Shown here in pieces: positions 22,284 through 30,372 of a stretch of DNA of 41,982 nt. The DNA lies in contig CAZKTU010000032.1 of assembly GCA_964555675.1 (NCBI GenBank), forward strand, positions 1-41,982, in the 5' to 3' direction. The stretch comes from CAIWXH01 sp964555675. Lineage in GTDB: Bacteria > Chloroflexota > Chloroflexia > Chloroflexales > Chloroflexaceae. A program made the position numbers and the translations under genes. Within the stretch, counting starts at the first letter, position 1, and each line of letters opens with the position of its first letter. The notes under the pieces are model-generated. The model saw only the letters and a list, made by a program, of their open reading frames with translations. It searched no databases and had not been told where the DNA came from.

Positions 22284-22943
22284 ATGTCTATTCTGGGCCG
22301 CATTTCAGACCTGATCAGCGCCAACGTTAACTCCATGCTCGACAAGGCCGAGGACCCCGAGAAGATGGCCAATGAGTACCTCCGCCAGCTCACGAACGAG
22401 CTGTACGAGGTACGTACCGGCGTCGCATCAGCCATGGCCGACGAGACGAAGCTTGAGCAGCGACGTATCTCGTCCACCGCCGAGGTGACCCAGTGGCAGA
22501 CCAAGGCCGAGGCCGCCCTGCGCGCCGGCGACGAGGAGCTCGCTAAGGCGGCCCTCGCCCGCAAGGTGCAGGCCCAGAAGCTCGCCGAGCAGTACCAGGC
22601 CCAGGAGACTGCCCAGGAAGAGCAGGTCGACGCCATGCAGAACGCCCTGGTGCAGCTCGAGACGCGCATTGCCGAGGTGAAGGCGAAGAAAGAGCTGATC
22701 ATCGCCAAGAAGAACCGCGCCCAGACCCAGGAGGCCCTCCAGCGCACCGCTAACCGCATGGGTCAGATCACGGCCATGGACAAGCTCGACCAGCTCGAGG
22801 AGCGGGTCGACGGCGACCTGGCCCGCGCCGAGGCGATGTCGAAGCTCGAGCAGGGCTCCCTCGAGGCCCGCTTCAAGGACCTCGAGAAGGCTAGCGAGGT
22901 AGACTCCGAGTTCGCCGAGCTCAAGCGCAAGCTGGGGATGTAG
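22284..22943 (+). CDS. PspA/IM30 family membrane-stress protein
   Basis: 219 residues, almost entirely helical coiled coil. The N-terminus (MSILGRISDLISANVNSMLDKAEDPEKM) is the family's amphipathic membrane-binding helix a0, followed by the long hairpin of charged heptads. PspA/Vipp1 proteins assemble into ESCRT-III-like rods or rings that protect the cytoplasmic membrane. The length matches PspA (about 220) and lacks the Vipp1 C-terminal extension. No pspB/C/F is nearby, so regulation differs from the enterobacterial system. Confidence 0.9.
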   Translation: MSILGRISDLISANVNSMLDKAEDPEKMANEYLRQLTNELYEVRTGVASAMADETKLEQRRISSTAEVTQWQTKAEAALRAGDEELAKAALARKVQAQKLAEQYQAQETAQEEQVDAMQNALVQLETRIAEVKAKKELIIAKKNRAQTQEALQRTANRMGQITAMDKLDQLEERVDGDLARAEAMSKLEQGSLEARFKDLEKASEVDSEFAELKRKLGM

Positions 22944-23035
22944 CTGGCTGTGGCCAAGATTCGAGGAGGGGGGGCGCCGGGCCAGGAATGGCTCAGCGCT
23001 CCCCCTCCAGTCGTATCGCGCCCGGCTGATTGGTG

Positions 23036-23101
23036 GCTTCAGGAGGGGTAGGGCTTGTCTCCTCGGCAATCTCTTCCTATCCGTCAGCGTAACTCGGACG
23101 G
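23036..23101. repeat. Intergenic repeat, copy 2 (related to 6516-6588)
   Basis: Shares the opening GCTTCAGGAGGGG and a closing CCGTCAG...CGGACGG dyad with 6516-6588; the centre has diverged. It lies between the convergent ends of the PspA-family gene and tdk. Confidence 0.45.
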
Positions 23102-23107
23102 TGTCTG

Positions 23108-23689
23108 TTAGAGGGCCGCCTCGTAGCAATTGCGGCAGCGGGCCTCGTAGAGATCGAGGCCGCCGACCACGATCGTCGGGGCGTCGGCGGGGGCGGGGCG
23201 ACCGTTGATCAGGCGCTGCGAGCGGGTGGCGTAGGCGCCGCAGCGAACACAGATCGCATAGAGCTTGTCGACCTGCTCGGCCACCGCCATCAGCTGCATC
23301 ATGGCGGGGAAGGGCTCGGCCCGATAGCTCTGATCGAGGCCCGCGACGATTACTCGCAGACCGCGGTCGGCCAGACGCTGGCAGACGTCGAGGATCTCCT
23401 CGGCCGTATCCTGGAGGAAGTGCAGCTCGTCGATGGCGATGACCTGGGCGTCCTCAACGCCGCTGAGCACCTCGCGGATCGAGCTGACCGGTACGGCCTC
23501 GAGCTTGGCGCCCGTGTGGCTCGCCACGTGGCCAACGCTGTAGCGGGTGTCTAGCCGCGGGGTGAAGATTCGGCAGGCTTGACGGGCGATCATCACCTGG
23601 CGCATGCGCCGGATCAGCTCCTCCGTCTTGCCGCTGTACATGCACCCGCAGACCACCTCAATCCGGCCGCCGCTACTTGGTCGCGTCAT
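23108..23689 (-). CDS. tdk: Thymidine kinase (TK1 type)
   Basis: Phosphorylates thymidine in the salvage pathway. P-loop GCMYSGKT (residues 15-22), the DELHF acidic motif (IAIDELHFL), a lasso loop and two zinc-binding CxxC pairs (CVRCG and CRNC). 193 residues, normal. Start ATG 23689; AGGAG is about 10 nt ahead. It is divergent from the small gene at 23840. Confidence 0.95.
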   Translation of the reverse strand: MTRPSSGGRIEVVCGCMYSGKTEELIRRMRQVMIARQACRIFTPRLDTRYSVGHVASHTGAKLEAVPVSSIREVLSGVEDAQVIAIDELHFLQDTAEEILDVCQRLADRGLRVIVAGLDQSYRAEPFPAMMQLMAVAEQVDKLYAICVRCGAYATRSQRLINGRPAPADAPTIVVGGLDLYEARCRNCYEAAL

Positions 23690-23839
23690 CGCTCCATTTC
23701 TCCTGTTCACACAGGCGCGTCGGGCGCAGCGGGGCAAGGGCACGATCTGAATTCGTGCTAGAAGATGGCCGCTGCAGCGCGCCTTAACGAATGTGCGAGT
23801 ATACCACGGATACGCGGTGTCACTGCCACGGAGGCTGTA

Positions 23840-24058
23840 ATGAGCGACAGGGTGAGCTGGGCGGCGGACGCCGAGCTGGTGACGCTTCTGCGACGCTACT
23901 ACCGGGGCGAGGCGGGACTCTGGCCCGCCATACTCTCGCGCGTTCACGCGACGCTGCGCGCTCGCGAGCTGCCCGTCGCCCCGCGCCACGTGCGCTTTCG
24001 CCTCACCGACGCGGGCTACGACGTCATCGTCGAGGGCGCCGAGGACTACCTGGTGTAG
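23840..24058 (+). CDS. Small protein, 72 residues, unknown function
   Basis: ATG preceded by GGAGG at 5-nt spacing. Compact alpha/beta-like sequence with WAADAELVTLLRRYYRGEAG, a basic middle and a C-terminal VRFRLTDAGYDVIVEG, ending EDYLV. No signal or membrane helix and no recognised family. Its stop codon lies inside a palindrome shared with the stop of rfbB. Confidence 0.65.
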   Translation: MSDRVSWAADAELVTLLRRYYRGEAGLWPAILSRVHATLRARELPVAPRHVRFRLTDAGYDVIVEGAEDYLV

Positions 24059-24085
24059 GCTCTCGTCTCGCTCGCGCGCCTACAC
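24053..24085. terminator. Palindrome spanning two convergent stop codons
   Basis: GTGTAGGC (24053-24060) and GCCTACAC (24078-24085) form an 8-bp stem. The TAG stops of the 72-residue gene (plus) and rfbB (minus) are both inside the arms. Possible bidirectional terminator with no T-tract. Confidence 0.45.
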
Positions 24086-25096
24086 CCGTTCCTCGTACTG
24101 CTTGCGATAGTATTCGCGGTAGGCCCCGGACTTGATCGGGCGCCACCACTCCTCGTTCTCGACGAACCAGCGCACCGTCTGTTCGAGAGCCTGGTCGAAG
24201 CTGTGGCGCGAGCGCCAACCAAGGGCGCGCAGTTTCGAGCAGTCGAGGGCGTAACGCCTGTCGTGCCCGGCCCGGTCGGTGACGTGCTGGATCAGGCTGC
24301 GCGGCTTGCCCAGGAGGTCGAGGATCTTGTGGGCCATCTCGATGTTGGGCGTCTCGACCTCGGTCCCCACGTTGTAGATCTCGCCCAGGGCGCCCTTGTG
24401 CAGCACCAGGTCGATCCCCTCGCAATGGTCGAGCACATACTGGTAGTCGCGCATCTGCAGGCCGTCGCCGTAGATCGGCAGGGGCAGATCGTCGATGGCG
24501 TTGGTGGTGAAGAGGGGCACGGCCTTTTCGGGGTAGTGGAATGGGCCGATGTTGTTCGAGCCGCGGGTAGTGGTGACCGGCAGCCCATAGGTGACGAAAT
24601 AGGCGTAGACCAGGTGCTCGGCGCCGGCCTTGCTCGCCGAGTAGGGGCTGCGCGGCTCGAGCGGGTCCCCCTCCTTCGAGCGGCCCGGGGTCGGGATAGC
24701 CCCGTAGACCTCGTCGGTGCTGATCTGGTGGAAGCGCTCGAGCCTCAGCTCGCGGGCCACCTCGAGCAGCGCCCAGGTGCCGTTGACGTTGGTCGTGACG
24801 ACGGCATCGGGGGCCAGGATCGAGCGATCGACGTGGGTCTCGGCTGCGAAGTTGACGATCGTGTCGATCGCGTAGTGCTGCACCGCCGCCCGGACTGCCG
24901 CCAGGTCGCAGATGTCGCCCTGCACAAACCTATAGCGCGGCCCGTGGGCCTCGACGTCGGCGAGGTTCTCGCGGCGGCCCGCGTAGGTGAGCTTATCGAA
25001 GACGACGATCGTGTAGCCTTCATACTTCTCGAGCATATAGCGGACGAAGTTCGAGCCGATAAAGCCGGCGCCGCCCGTGACGAGCAGGTTTTTCAT
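24080..25096 (-). CDS. rfbB: dTDP-glucose 4,6-dehydratase
   Basis: Extended short-chain dehydrogenase converting dTDP-glucose to dTDP-4-keto-6-deoxyglucose. NAD-binding GGAGFIGSNF (residues 8-17), the catalytic STDEVYG segment, YSASKAG with the Tyr-x-x-x-Lys pair, and NFAAETHVDRS. 338 residues. Start ATG 25096 with AAGGAG upstream. The usual rfbA, rfbC and rfbD partners are not in the window, so the deoxysugar pathway is encoded elsewhere or split. It has its own promoter behind purE. Confidence 0.95.
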   Translation of the reverse strand: MKNLLVTGGAGFIGSNFVRYMLEKYEGYTIVVFDKLTYAGRRENLADVEAHGPRYRFVQGDICDLAAVRAAVQHYAIDTIVNFAAETHVDRSILAPDAVVTTNVNGTWALLEVARELRLERFHQISTDEVYGAIPTPGRSKEGDPLEPRSPYSASKAGAEHLVYAYFVTYGLPVTTTRGSNNIGPFHYPEKAVPLFTTNAIDDLPLPIYGDGLQMRDYQYVLDHCEGIDLVLHKGALGEIYNVGTEVETPNIEMAHKILDLLGKPRSLIQHVTDRAGHDRRYALDCSKLRALGWRSRHSFDQALEQTVRWFVENEEWWRPIKSGAYREYYRKQYEERV

Positions 25097-25129
25097 GGTC
25101 TGGTACTCCTTACTTGTGCTCCGCCCCGC

Positions 25130-25158
25130 AGTGTAGCGGGGTCGTGCCGATGCATCAA
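25130..25158 (-). promoter_or_regulatory. rfbB promoter
   Basis: TTGATG (25153-25158), 17 bp, TACACT (25130-25135) on the minus strand, overlapping the last codons of purE. Leader of about 27 nt. Confidence 0.6.
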
Positions 25159-25670
25159 TGGTGCTCAGCCTCACCCGAGCCTGAGCCGGGGCTGAGTCTG
25201 GCGTTCTTCGCCCGTGACTGCGCGGCCAGCTCTTCTTTGTAGGCGAGCATACGGGCGAGCAGCGCCGGGTCGGACGCGGCGAGGATCTGCACGGCGAGCA
25301 GGCCGGCGTTGCGCCCGCCGCCGATCGCCACCGTCGCCACGGGGACGCCTGCGGGCATCTGCACGATCGAGAGCAGCGAGTCGAGGCCGCTGAGGGCCTT
25401 GCTCTGCACGGGGACGCCGATCACCGGCAGGGGAGTGCAGGCCGCGATCATCCCCGGCAGGTGGGCGGCGCCGCCCGCACCCGCGATCAGGACCTGCAAG
25501 CCTCGCGTGTGGGCGGACCGCCCGTACTCGATCATCTCGAGGGGGGTGCGGTGGGCCGACACGACCCTGGCCTCGTAGGCTACCCCGAACTCGACACAGA
25601 CATCGATCGCGCCCTGCATGGTCGGCAGATCGCTGTCGCTCCCCATTACGACGCCAACCCGTGCCGACAT
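25155..25670 (-). CDS. purE: 5-(carboxyamino)imidazole ribonucleotide mutase
   Basis: Class I PurE: converts N5-CAIR made by PurK to CAIR. Motifs are GSDSDLPTM (residues 10-18), SAHRTP, AGAGGAAHLPGMIA and GVPVQS. 171 residues. Its C-terminal SGSGEAEHH tail is probably disordered. The start ATG 25670 has GGAAGG ahead. It lies 79 bp downstream of purK on the same strand, reversing the common purE-purK order. Confidence 0.95.
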   Translation of the reverse strand: MSARVGVVMGSDSDLPTMQGAIDVCVEFGVAYEARVVSAHRTPLEMIEYGRSAHTRGLQVLIAGAGGAAHLPGMIAACTPLPVIGVPVQSKALSGLDSLLSIVQMPAGVPVATVAIGGGRNAGLLAVQILAASDPALLARMLAYKEELAAQSRAKNARLSPGSGSGEAEHH

Positions 25671-25749
25671 ACTGCCTTCCCCCTCGGGGCGCTCGGCGAG
25701 GGGCCTGGCCTCTCGACGCGCGCCCGCATGCGTTGTCGCTGTGGCGACC

Positions 25750-26880
25750 CTAGATCTGCACCAGTTCGGCCGCCCGCTGTGCAACCGCCTCGGCGGCGGC
25801 GATGTTCTCGCCCAGGGCGGTGATATGGCCCATCTTGCGGCCCACGCGCGACTCGCGCTTGCCATACAGATGGATGTGAGCCCCGGGGACGGCGAGGGCC
25901 TCCCGCAGGGCGTCGGGCCCGACCGGGCCGGCGCGCCGCCCCAACAGGTTGACCATAACGGCCGCCGGCGCGCGCAGCGTCGTCGGGCCAAGGGGCCAGC
26001 CCAGCACAGCCCGTAGATGATTCTCGAACTGCGAGGTGAGGCAGCCCTCGATGGTATAGTGGCCCGAATTGTGCGGGCGTGGGGCGAGCTCGTTGAAGAG
26101 CACCCGTCCGTCGGCCAGCTCGAAGAGCTCGACGCCGAAGATGCCCACACCCCCTACGGCCTCGACCGCTCGTACGGCGAGCGCTGTGGCTGCCGCGGCC
26201 TCGGCGGGCGGCAGGGGGGCCGGGGCGCGCACGAGGTGACAGATATGATTGCGCTGGACGGTCTCGACCACAGGGTAGGTCTCAGTCGCCCCATCGCGAC
26301 CGCGCACAACCATGACCGCCAGCTCGCGCACAAAGGGGGCCCAAGCCTCGACCAGCAGGGGGCTGCCGCCCGCGGCGAGGCGCTGCCACGCGGCTTCGAT
26401 CTCCTCAGCTCGACGGATAGTGGCATTGCCATAGCCGTCGTAGCCATTGCGGCGGGCCTTCAGCACCAGGGGCCAGCCGAGCTCGGCGCCGGCCAGGCGC
26501 ACCTCGGCGGGGGCAGTGACGCCGCGAAAGGCGGGCAGGGCCAGGCCCGCGGCGCCGATGCGCGCCTTCTGGGTCAGCTTATCCTGCACCAGGCCGACCG
26601 TGGTCGCCGTGGGGTAGACCGGCAGCCCCCTGGCTTCGAGGCTGGCCAGGATGGCGGCGTCGACGAACTCGTTCTCGAGGGTCACCAGGTCGCAGCTGGC
26701 GGCGAAGGCGTCCAGGGCCTCGGGATCCTCCCACGGGCCCACCACCTCGCGCTTGGTGAGGCGGCCTGCCGGGCTGTCGGGCGTCCGCTCGAAGATCGCC
26801 GTCTCGACGCCGAGGGCGACGGCGGACTGTGTGAGCATCTGGGCGAGCTGGCCGCCCCCAAAAATGCCGATGCGCGTCAT
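25750..26880 (-). CDS. purK: 5-(carboxyamino)imidazole ribonucleotide synthase
   Basis: ATP-grasp enzyme joining bicarbonate to AIR. N-terminal GGGQLAQMLTQSA (residues 8-20), the ATP-grasp segments VLKARRNGYDGYGN and ELFELADGRVLFNELAPRPHNSGHYT, and the metal-binding E/N in FNELAPRPHNSGH. 376 residues, normal. No Shine-Dalgarno is visible before the ATG; the -10 box ends only 8 bp upstream, which points to leaderless translation. Confidence 0.95.
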   Translation of the reverse strand: MTRIGIFGGGQLAQMLTQSAVALGVETAIFERTPDSPAGRLTKREVVGPWEDPEALDAFAASCDLVTLENEFVDAAILASLEARGLPVYPTATTVGLVQDKLTQKARIGAAGLALPAFRGVTAPAEVRLAGAELGWPLVLKARRNGYDGYGNATIRRAEEIEAAWQRLAAGGSPLLVEAWAPFVRELAVMVVRGRDGATETYPVVETVQRNHICHLVRAPAPLPPAEAAAATALAVRAVEAVGGVGIFGVELFELADGRVLFNELAPRPHNSGHYTIEGCLTSQFENHLRAVLGWPLGPTTLRAPAAVMVNLLGRRAGPVGPDALREALAVPGAHIHLYGKRESRVGRKMGHITALGENIAAAEAVAQRAAELVQI

Positions 26881-26888
26881 AGGCCGCT

Positions 26889-26917
26889 ATAGTATCCGCA
26901 GAAGCCGCGGCGCGCAA
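26889..26917 (-). promoter_or_regulatory. purK promoter, probably giving a leaderless mRNA
   Basis: TTGCGC (26912-26917), 17 bp, TACTAT (26889-26894) on the minus strand. The transcription start expected 6-9 nt past the -10 falls at or next to the purK ATG (26880). Confidence 0.55.
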
Positions 26918-27003
26918 CTTCTGTTCACGGCCCTGTACACGGCGGCGTCAACGCCGTCGGGCTACACTACCGGCAGCAGCTAGTAAAGAAAGTGAGCGCG
27001 ACC

Positions 27004-27879
27004 ATGGCACAGCCTGTGATTGACGAGCGAACTGCGGTCGGCCCGGTGCGGCTGACGGTGGCCGACCTTGGGCGGGCCCTGAGCTTCTACGAGGGGGTCC
27101 TGGGCATGCGCGGCGTGCAGCAGCCCGGCGGTGACTACCTTCTCTCTGCGGGCGGGCCGACCCTGCTCAGCCTCGAGGAGCGGCGGGGCGCCAGGCCCAA
27201 GCCCCAGCGCAGCACCGGCCTCTACCACGTCGCCATCCTCATGCCCTCGCGCGCCGCCCTCGCCAGGGTGATTGCGCGCCTGGCCGAGACCCGCTACCCC
27301 GTCACCGGCGCCTCCGATCACCTGGTTAGCGAGGCCCTCTACCTCGACGACCCGGACGGCAACGGCATCGAGATCTACGCCGACCGCCCCCGCAGCGCCT
27401 GGCCGAAGTCGGGGAGCGAGGTGCGCATGACGGTGGACCCGCTCAATATCGAGAGCATTCTTGGCGAGCTTGGCGAGCCCGAGCCCTGGGCGGGCCTGCC
27501 CGCCGGCACGACCATCGGGCACGTCCACCTGCACGTCTCCGACCTACGCTCGGCCGAGGCCTTCTACGTGGGCCTGCTGGGCTTCGAGGTGATGCAGCGC
27601 TTCGGCAACAGCGCCCTCTTTGTGGCCGCCGGCGGCTACCACCACCATCTGGGGCTGAACATCTGGGCGGGCGTTGGCGCCCCGCCGCCCCCCGCCGACG
27701 CGGTCGGCCTGCGCCACTACGCCATCAGGCTGCCCGATGCGGCGGCCCTCGAGGCCGTCGTCGCCCGCCTGCGTGCGGCGGGGCTGCCGCTTGAAGAGTG
27801 CTGTGCGGGCCTCCTGGTGCGCGACCCCGCCCAGAATGGGGTGCTGCTGCTGGGCGCGAACGATGGTATAATCGGGTAG
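27004..27879 (+). CDS. VOC-family protein, catechol-2,3-dioxygenase (CatE)-like
   Basis: Two vicinal-oxygen-chelate modules (residues about 10-125 and 155-285), each with paired betaalphabetabetabeta units. The first has VRLTVADLGRALSFYEGVLG and ends ALYLDDPDGNGIEIYAD; the second has GHVHLHVSDLRSAEAFYVGLLGFE and HHHLGLNIW. His in HVHLHV and Glu in GIEIY are candidate metal ligands. The architecture fits CatE/YfiE-type ring-cleaving dioxygenases, but glyoxalase-like or resistance roles are possible. A GTG at 26992 in the same frame is an alternative start. Confidence 0.8.
   Translation: MAQPVIDERTAVGPVRLTVADLGRALSFYEGVLGMRGVQQPGGDYLLSAGGPTLLSLEERRGARPKPQRSTGLYHVAILMPSRAALARVIARLAETRYPVTGASDHLVSEALYLDDPDGNGIEIYADRPRSAWPKSGSEVRMTVDPLNIESILGELGEPEPWAGLPAGTTIGHVHLHVSDLRSAEAFYVGLLGFEVMQRFGNSALFVAAGGYHHHLGLNIWAGVGAPPPPADAVGLRHYAIRLPDAAALEAVVARLRAAGLPLEECCAGLLVRDPAQNGVLLLGANDGIIG
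27867..27872 (+). promoter_or_regulatory. Candidate -10 for the downstream small membrane protein
   Basis: Perfect TATAAT inside the last codons of the VOC gene, about 53 bp before the ATG at 27925. The -35 region is poor. Confidence 0.4.
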
Positions 27880-27924
27880 CTTGTGTTCTTCTGCCGCTGC
27901 GGCGGCGCCCACATAGGTGAACCG

Positions 27925-28128
27925 ATGCCCGCAACCTCCCGCAGCCAGCGCCGGCGCCAGCCCGTTCGCTCGTCTCAGCCGCGCCGCCCGAGCCTTCAGC
28001 CGAGCAGGGTCCTCGAGGCGCCCGACTACGCTCGCGACTACGCCGACGTGCGCCGCGACCTCAGGCTGATCACGATCATCAGCAGCCTGCTCTTCGCCGG
28101 CATGGTCGCCCTGTCGTTCTTCATCTAA
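27925..28128 (+). CDS. Small single-helix membrane protein
   Basis: 67 residues. A basic Arg/Gln/Ser-rich N-terminus (RSQRRRQPVR) is followed by an ADVRRDLRLI segment and one C-terminal membrane helix (TIISSLLFAGMVALSFFI). N-in, tail-anchored topology likely. Start ATG 27925 with AGGTGA upstream. It lies 17 bp before the WYL regulator gene. Function unknown; possibly a small membrane partner of a larger complex. Confidence 0.65.
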   Translation: MPATSRSQRRRQPVRSSQPRRPSLQPSRVLEAPDYARDYADVRRDLRLITIISSLLFAGMVALSFFI

Positions 28129-28145
28129 CCACGCGGGGCGCGGCC

Positions 28146-29135
28146 GTGTCCGAGGATGACCGGATCAGGAGTAAGGCCGCTCGCCTGCGCCGTATCGAGC
28201 ACCGGCTCTATAACGCGCCGGGCGGTCTGCGTGTGGCCGACATCGCCAGGGACTGCGGGGTCGCCCGACGCACGATCTACCGCGATCTGCTCGCCCTCGA
28301 GGAGATGGGCGTGCCGATCTGGGAGGATCAGGGCCGCTTCGGCCTTGATCGTAGCGCCTACCTCTCGACGGTCCGCCTGAACCTCAACGAGGCTGTGGCC
28401 CTCTATTTTGCCGCGCGCCTCCTGGCTCACCACAGCGACGAGCACAACCCCCACATCGTCTCGGCCCTCGACAAGCTGGCCGCAGGGCTGCCTGCAGGCA
28501 CCATCGCGGCCCACATTGCGCGGGTGGCTGATCTGGTGCGCGAGCGCCCCGTGCGCTCGGACTATATTCGCACCCTCGAGGTGCTGACTCGGGCCTGGTC
28601 TGATCGCCGCATGGTGCGCCTGCGTTACAGGACGCCAAGCCGCGAGCTAACCGAGCGTGAGGTGGCGCCCTATTTCATCGAGGTAGCCCGCAGTGCGCCC
28701 GGGGCCTATGTGATCGGCTTCGACCGGCTGCGCGGCGCCATCCGCACCTTCAAGATCGAACGGGTCGAGCGGGCCGAGCTACTCGACGAGAGCTACGAGC
28801 TGCCCGATGACTTCGACCCCTACGACTTCCTGGCCCGGGCCTGGGGTGTCATGGACGAGAGCGAGGTCGAGGTGCACCTGCGCTTCAACGCGCTGGCGGC
28901 AGCCCGCGTCCGCGAGAGCCTCTGGCACAGCAGTCAGCGCCTGGTCGAGCGGGCCGACGGCGGCTGCGACCTGATGATGACCATTGGCGGGATCCGCGAA
29001 GTGCTGCCGTGGGTGCTGGGCTGGGGCGCCGACGTAGAGGTGCTGGCGCCCGACGAGCTGCGGGCCGAGGTCGCGGCCCATGGCGCACGCCTGGCGGCGA
29101 TGTATGGGAGCGGAGCCCTGGTGGGGAATCAGTAA
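28146..29135 (+). CDS. WYL-domain transcriptional regulator
   Basis: 329 residues. An N-terminal winged helix-turn-helix (about 15-65; LRVADIARDCGVARRTIYRDLLALEEMG) is followed by a helical linker and a WYL domain (about 145-220; VRLRYRTPS, YFIEVARSAPGAYVIGFDRLRGAIRTFKIERV), then a WCX C-terminal domain (about 235-325). WYL domains bind nucleic-acid-type ligands and regulate DNA damage, defence or metabolism genes. No defence genes are nearby. GTG start. The target is unknown. Confidence 0.9.
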   Translation: MSEDDRIRSKAARLRRIEHRLYNAPGGLRVADIARDCGVARRTIYRDLLALEEMGVPIWEDQGRFGLDRSAYLSTVRLNLNEAVALYFAARLLAHHSDEHNPHIVSALDKLAAGLPAGTIAAHIARVADLVRERPVRSDYIRTLEVLTRAWSDRRMVRLRYRTPSRELTEREVAPYFIEVARSAPGAYVIGFDRLRGAIRTFKIERVERAELLDESYELPDDFDPYDFLARAWGVMDESEVEVHLRFNALAAARVRESLWHSSQRLVERADGGCDLMMTIGGIREVLPWVLGWGADVEVLAPDELRAEVAAHGARLAAMYGSGALVGNQ

Positions 29136-29157
29136 GGGGAGGGCAAGAGCCCTCCCC
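29136..29157. terminator. Bidirectional hairpin between WYL gene and rpmE
   Basis: GGGGAGGGC and GCCCTCCCC (9-bp perfect stem, 4-nt loop AAGA) at the end of two convergent genes. No T-tract. Same style as the G-rich hairpins elsewhere in the window. Confidence 0.55.
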
Positions 29158-29181
29158 TCATCTGGCTGCTGTCGTCGCGCT

Positions 29182-29481
29182 CTAGGCGTCGTCGCCGTAG
29201 AGCTCCTTGAGCAGGCTCTTCTTCGGCTCGGGCTGGCTCTTGCTGCCGCGCTGCTTCTCGATGGCGGCCTGGCGGTCCTGCGAGGCGCTCAGGCGCTTCA
29301 TGAAGCGGTCGACCTGGCCGGCGGTGTCGACGATGCGCTGCTCGCCCGTGTAGAAGGGGTGGCAGTTGGCGCAGATCTCGACGCGCAGGCCGGGCCGAGT
29401 CGTGCCGACCATCCAGCGGGTGCCGCACGTCGTGCAGACGATCCCGTCGGTGTTGTACTTCGGGTGGATGCCCTGCTTCAC
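29182..29481 (-). CDS. rpmE: Ribosomal protein bL31 with C-terminal extension
   Basis: 99 residues. GTG start at 29481 with AAGGAG 7-8 nt upstream; KQGIHPKYN is the family N-terminus. Zinc ligands are C16, C19, C37 and C40, so this is the zinc (C+) form; FYTGEQRIVDTAGQVDRFMKR follows. About 30 residues rich in Gln/Lys/Glu beyond the usual ~70 end in KSLLKELYGDDA. bL31 bridges the subunits at the central protuberance. Last gene of rplU-rpmA-rpmE. Confidence 0.95.
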   Translation of the reverse strand: MKQGIHPKYNTDGIVCTTCGTRWMVGTTRPGLRVEICANCHPFYTGEQRIVDTAGQVDRFMKRLSASQDRQAAIEKQRGSKSQPEPKKSLLKELYGDDA

Positions 29482-29552
29482 TGTGATGCTCCTTGTTGCG
29501 GGCGACCAGGGGATGCAGCCCCTTCTGGGCCGCCCGGTTGTTGCTCTGGGCC

Positions 29553-29840
29553 TTAGTCCGCGGCGGCCGCGCTCTCGGCGGGCTGCGCGAGGGGAATCAC
29601 GCTGACCATCTTCTGGTCGCGCGAGTAGGGCTGGAATTTGACCGTGCCCTCGATCTTGGCGTAGATGGTATAGTCGCGGCCGAGGCCGACGTTCTGGCCG
29701 GGCTTGATCTTCGTGCCGCACTGGCGCACGATAATGTTGCCGGGGACGACGTGCTCGCCGCCGTAGGCCTTCACGCCGCGCATCTTCGGCTTGCTGTCGC
29801 GGCCGTTGCGCGAGCTGCCAACACCTTTTTTGTGAGCCAT
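29553..29840 (-). CDS. rpmA: Ribosomal protein bL27
   Basis: 95 residues. N-terminal MAHKKGVGSSRNGRDS reaches toward the peptidyl transferase centre in the known 50S structures; there is no Firmicutes-type cleavable N-terminal extension. GVKAYGGEHVVPGNIIVRQ and GRDYTIYAKIEGTVKF are diagnostic. A short Ala-rich tail ends the protein. 10 bp after rplU. Confidence 0.97.
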   Translation of the reverse strand: MAHKKGVGSSRNGRDSKPKMRGVKAYGGEHVVPGNIIVRQCGTKIKPGQNVGLGRDYTIYAKIEGTVKFQPYSRDQKMVSVIPLAQPAESAAAAD

Positions 29841-29850
29841 GGCTTAACTC

Positions 29851-30165
29851 CTAGACGATGATCTCGCTGATCTTGATCTGCGTGTAGCGCTGGCGGTGGC
29901 CGGTGCGGCGGCGAAAGCGCTTCTTGTTCCTGTAGCGGAAGACGATGATCTTGTCGCCCTTCTTCTCGCCGAGGACCTCGGCGCGCACCCGGGCGCCACT
30001 GACCACTGGGGAGCCGACTTTGACCGACTCGCCATCGCCGATCAGCAGGACCTCGCCCAGCTCGATCTGGCTGCCGGCCTCGGCCTGCTCAATCAGGTCG
30101 ATCGTGAGCACCTGGCCCTGCTCGACGCGGTACTGCATCCCGCGGTCACGAATAATCGCGTACAC
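29851..30165 (-). CDS. rplU: Ribosomal protein bL21
   Basis: 104 residues. MYAIIRDRGMQYRVEQGQVLTIDL, VVSGARVRAEVLGEKKGDKIIVFRYRNKKRFRRRTGHRQRYTQIKI are characteristic; only short parts are quoted as evidence (RTGHRQ, KIIVFRYRNKK). Standard length. First gene of the rplU-rpmA-rpmE operon, with a consensus promoter and a leader of about 120 nt. Confidence 0.97.
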   Translation of the reverse strand: MYAIIRDRGMQYRVEQGQVLTIDLIEQAEAGSQIELGEVLLIGDGESVKVGSPVVSGARVRAEVLGEKKGDKIIVFRYRNKKRFRRRTGHRQRYTQIKISEIIV

Positions 30166-30292
30166 GACTGGTTCTCCTGCTATCCTCTGGGCGGCGGGCC
30201 GCGTCTTGCGGGTGCGCCGGTGCTCCGACCAAGGCTATCGTTTCTCGACAACATGAAAAGAGAGCGGGTGTTCCGCCCTTTTAACCTTGGAG

Positions 30293-30321
30293 ATTATAGC
30301 AGAGGCGCGGGGCCGTGTCAA
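30293..30321 (-). promoter_or_regulatory. Promoter of rplU-rpmA-rpmE
   Basis: Perfect consensus on the minus strand: TTGACA (30316-30321), exactly 17 bp, TATAAT (30293-30298). It lies just past the stop of the receiver-Roadblock gene and predicts strong constitutive transcription. Confidence 0.9.
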
Positions 30322-30372
30322 ACGCTCCGCGCCTACGTCTTCTGCCGCCGCGGCCAGGCCTCCTGGCGGGCC

